A stretch of DNA of 64,000 nucleotides, taken from Pelatocladus maniniholoensis HA4357-MV3 (GTDB lineage: Bacteria; Cyanobacteriota; Cyanobacteriia; Cyanobacteriales; Nostocaceae). This document shows, piece by piece, positions 61,609-64,000 of this stretch. Position 1 is the first letter of the stretch. Each line of letters begins with the position of its first letter. The notes beneath the pieces are model-generated. The model was not told the origin of the DNA. It saw only the letters and a program-made list of their open reading frames with translations, and did no database searches. The stretch covers positions 62,001 through 126,000 of the forward strand of contig JAHHHW010000107.1 of NCBI GenBank assembly GCA_019359115.1, written 5' to 3'. The position numbers and the translations under genes were made by a program.

Positions 61609-63906
61609 CTATGCTTCAATTACTACCCGGAGATTACCGCGTTTCTTGGCGACCCGGCAAGCTGTGGTGTTACCGGAACGCTCGAATTCTAAATCAAGGA
61701 TAGTGGGTCCGACTCGCAAATTGTGCAGTGACAAGCGTTTAATCGACTCTGGTAACGCAGGATCGATAATCCGCAAACAATTGTTGGGTGCATCTGGAAC
61801 TAGATTCACCATCATATGCAGCAACTGAAAAATACTGCCAGTAGCCCAAGCTTGGGGTGTACAAGCAACTGGATACTGTACAGGAGAACTATCATCAGTG
61901 ATACGCTCAAAACCGCAAAACAACTCTGGAGGGCGATGATAGGACTGCTTTTTAGTCATGTCGAATAAACCTTCAAAAAGTTCCAAGGCTTGATCGACTA
62001 AACCGAGCGATCGCAATCCCATCGCAATCAAAGAATTATCATGGGGCCAGACAGAACCAATGTGATATCCCATCGGATTGTAAGCAGGTGACAAGCTGCT
62101 GAGGGTGCGAATACCCCAGCCATTAAACATATCAGGTGCGCGCAAGCGTTCTGCCACACTGTAAGCTTTTTCTGGTGTAAAAATACCCAAGTGTAGACAA
62201 TGACCAGGATTGGAGGTGATACTGTCTACTTGTTTACCATCTCCATCTAAAGCTAAAGCACAGAAATCTTGGTCTTCTATCCAAAAATCTTTGTTGAAGC
62301 GCAGCTTAAGATTTCTGGCTTCTTCTTGCCAACGATCTGATAAATCTAAGCGCTTTTTCATTCTAGCAATTTCTGCCAAGCGCATTTTGGCTGCGTAGAC
62401 GTAACCTTGCACTTCACAAAGAGCGATCGCTCCGTTAGCTAATTCACCTTTACGATTGACAATACAATCACCAGAATCTTTCCAGCCTTGATTAGCTAAA
62501 CCACGTCTGGATTTACGTTGATAGCTGAGGTAGCCAGTTGCTTTGATGTTGCGATCAATCCACTCCATCGCCGCCAATGCATTCGGCCACAGATTTTCTA
62601 AAGTTTCTGTATCATGTGTCCACACATAATACTCGGCGTATAGCATTAGCCACAGAGGAGTAGCATCAACAGTACCGTAGTAAGGAGTATGGGGGATTTC
62701 CTGACACCGGGCTAATTCTCCCAAACGTAATTCATGGAGAATCTTACCTGGTTCCTCGTCGCGCCATTCATCTTCAAGTTTGCCTTGGTATTGAGATAAG
62801 AGAATAAGAGTTTCTTTGGCGATTTCGGGATTTAACATTAAGGTTTGAGAACCAGTGATGATAGAATCCCGGCCAAATAACGCCGAATACCAAGGTACTC
62901 CCGCCGACACAGTTTTATGCTTTCCAAAAGACTGGCGCAACAAATACATATCTTCCTCAGCGCGTTCAATCACACGATTGACAGCACCTTTTTCCTCTGT
63001 GCGAATACGTGTAATTTGTTGCACCCAGTTTTGCTCTTCCATGATCTCAGCAGCTTTTGCTTGACCCAAAGTAACTGGAGGGCTGACAGTAGAACTGGGC
63101 TTGTTATTTGTGAGCATATGGACTCGATAGCCCAATTTTTGTTTTTCGTGGGATGCTAACTCTAGCTGCCAAATTGCTGTGTAACCTTTGAAAGAGTCTG
63201 GTAGTCTATGCTGGAAATTAATCCGAGATTCCATCACCAAAGTATCTACACCCTGATAAGCCAGTGTTAAAGATTTATCGTCGGATGTAGCAGGATGAAT
63301 TTTGAGAGGCGAGCCACCATCCAGGGAAACTGCTGTATCTTCCTCAAAAGTCGGATCAATCAGACGCAAAAGCTTACCTCGCTTTTCTCTGCCAAAGCCT
63401 CTGACTTCAAATAAATCAGCAAAATCGCCATCAAAGCTAATACTCAGTTGAAAATTGATTGTGCTTGTGCTATAGTTCGAGACTTCTAATTCCTCAAAAA
63501 GTGCGCCATTCAGGACTAGTTCTCGGCGAATCCCGATTGTATCAGCTTGGAGGCGATCATCGATTCTTGGATTAGTACATAAAACTGACAGTGAAAAACC
63601 TTTATCAGCAGTACTACTTAATAACACAGGCGATCGCCCATCAATCTGCAACTCTAAGCGGCTCAAAAATCGAGTGTCAGCACAAAATAACCCCATACTA
63701 GGGTTGCCATCAGTGAGCGAACACGCAGAAATATTACCTAGAGTATCTGTAACTAAAAATAAATCATCATCTTTAACAGTCAGCGTCAATTGTGCTTTTT
63801 CGCTAATTACGCAAGGCCATTCAGGTATAGGTAGTAGTTCTGCGGGGACAAAAGTTTTTCCATCCAGAAAAATCCTCTCCGGTGTCATCAATATATCCGG
63901 TGTCAT
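61609..63906 (-). CDS. Amylo-alpha-1,6-glucosidase / glycogen debranching-type protein
   Basis: A 765-residue protein. An N-terminal beta domain (GDE_N type: NISACSLTDGNPSMGLFCAD, FLSRLELQIDGRSPVLLSS) and an (alpha/alpha)6 catalytic-type domain with WYSALFGRDSIITGSQTL, WKDSGDC and VWPHDNSLIAMGL fit the bacterial amylo-alpha-1,6-glucosidase group. It would remove branches from glycogen or a related glucan; some members act on other oligosaccharides. The end ACRVAKKRGNLRVVIEA is typical. The gene is complete, and its promoter lies within the last 94 bases of the window. Confidence 0.9.
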   Translation of the reverse strand: MTPDILMTPERIFLDGKTFVPAELLPIPEWPCVISEKAQLTLTVKDDDLFLVTDTLGNISACSLTDGNPSMGLFCADTRFLSRLELQIDGRSPVLLSSTADKGFSLSVLCTNPRIDDRLQADTIGIRRELVLNGALFEELEVSNYSTSTINFQLSISFDGDFADLFEVRGFGREKRGKLLRLIDPTFEEDTAVSLDGGSPLKIHPATSDDKSLTLAYQGVDTLVMESRINFQHRLPDSFKGYTAIWQLELASHEKQKLGYRVHMLTNNKPSSTVSPPVTLGQAKAAEIMEEQNWVQQITRIRTEEKGAVNRVIERAEEDMYLLRQSFGKHKTVSAGVPWYSALFGRDSIITGSQTLMLNPEIAKETLILLSQYQGKLEDEWRDEEPGKILHELRLGELARCQEIPHTPYYGTVDATPLWLMLYAEYYVWTHDTETLENLWPNALAAMEWIDRNIKATGYLSYQRKSRRGLANQGWKDSGDCIVNRKGELANGAIALCEVQGYVYAAKMRLAEIARMKKRLDLSDRWQEEARNLKLRFNKDFWIEDQDFCALALDGDGKQVDSITSNPGHCLHLGIFTPEKAYSVAERLRAPDMFNGWGIRTLSSLSPAYNPMGYHIGSVWPHDNSLIAMGLRSLGLVDQALELFEGLFDMTKKQSYHRPPELFCGFERITDDSSPVQYPVACTPQAWATGSIFQLLHMMVNLVPDAPNNCLRIIDPALPESIKRLSLHNLRVGPTILDLEFERSGNTTACRVAKKRGNLRVVIEA

Positions 63907-64000
63907 CTGCCAGTATTCCGTATAAAATCTATATTTTTCAGATTCAGTTCAGCGTCAACAGAAAAAAAGACGCGTGGCCAAAACTTTGTGAGCCATGCAA
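63907..64000. other. Right edge, promoter-side spacer of the debranching gene
   Basis: AT-rich spacer with no gene visible. The window ends inside it. Confidence 0.4.

Noticed and set aside
1-64000. tRNA or rRNA genes
   Set aside because: No T-loop plus acceptor-stem combination or rRNA core was recognised by eye; a tRNAscan-SE run would be decisive.

Overview
The window reads as chromosomal DNA from a filamentous, probably heterocyst-forming cyanobacterium (Nostocales type). The evidence is the frequent HIP1 octamer GCGATCGC, many intergenic runs of 7-base repeats (CAATGAC, CCCCGAT, GGGGATT types), small palindromic mobile elements, and marker genes: ferredoxin-sulfite reductase, a PsbP/CyanoP protein, pilMNOQ without pilP, the DUF2605/DUF2973 pair and DUF1400, DUF2079 and DUF4336 proteins. 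No rRNA, tRNA or CRISPR locus was recognised.

Layout. 0.4-8.2 kb: a DUF4388 protein overlapping a small GTPase, a possible small RNA, a propeller/transglutaminase protein, a Ca-type P-ATPase and recF. 8.3-8.6 kb: a P-ATPase fragment running into a 21-bp tandem array. 8.8-13.3 kb: an iron island (FTR1 permease, ferritin-like protein, HhH lipoprotein, two-domain multicopper oxidase) with a GNAT gene inside. 13.6-19.5 kb: a metal-transport block with cbiM, a CDF exporter, cbiN-cbiQ-cbiO, then a second M-type gene and cbiQ. 19.5-24.1 kb: GT4 glycosyltransferase, DUF2079 membrane protein, tldD. 24.2-25.7 kb: a gene-free repeat zone with a MITE, a 19-unit 21-bp array and nested elements. 25.8-32.9 kb: a small possible cysteine-hydrolase protein, a DUF1400 hydrolase, then a guanidine-I riboswitch in front of gdmH-ghaA-ghaB, a cysteine desulfurase, a third 21-bp array and a DUF2993 protein. 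33-36 kb: a DUF4336 gene and three gene remnants. 36-44.4 kb: DUF1269 protein, sulfite reductase with a C-terminal ribbon-helix-helix-like tail, a porin-like protein, an SGNH esterase and conserved cyanobacterial proteins. 44.6-46.4 kb: an AAA ATPase fused to the tail of an S8 protease. 46.4-64 kb: maf, psbP-like, an acyltransferase, pilQ-pilO-pilN-pilM, a sugar-binding lipoprotein, a toxin-antitoxin pair, thrS, DUF2605/DUF2973 and a glycogen-debranching-type enzyme.

How the parts fit. Metal handling dominates the first 20 kb: FTR1 with a copper oxidase suggests oxidase-coupled iron uptake. The two ECF transporters have two M and two Q components but only one visible ATPase gene. A Zur/Fur-like box and an SmtB-like operator suggest metal-responsive control. 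The guanidine hydrolase of this family is nickel dependent, so the ECF block may feed it, though that is inference. The most unusual items are the AAA-ATPase/protease chimera that looks like a collapsed ietAS-type defence module, three sequence-unrelated minisatellites that all have a 21-bp period, a MITE with a 20-bp target duplication whose empty site lies elsewhere in the window, a MITE inserted in another MITE, and two genes whose C-terminal tails are encoded by dispersed repeats.
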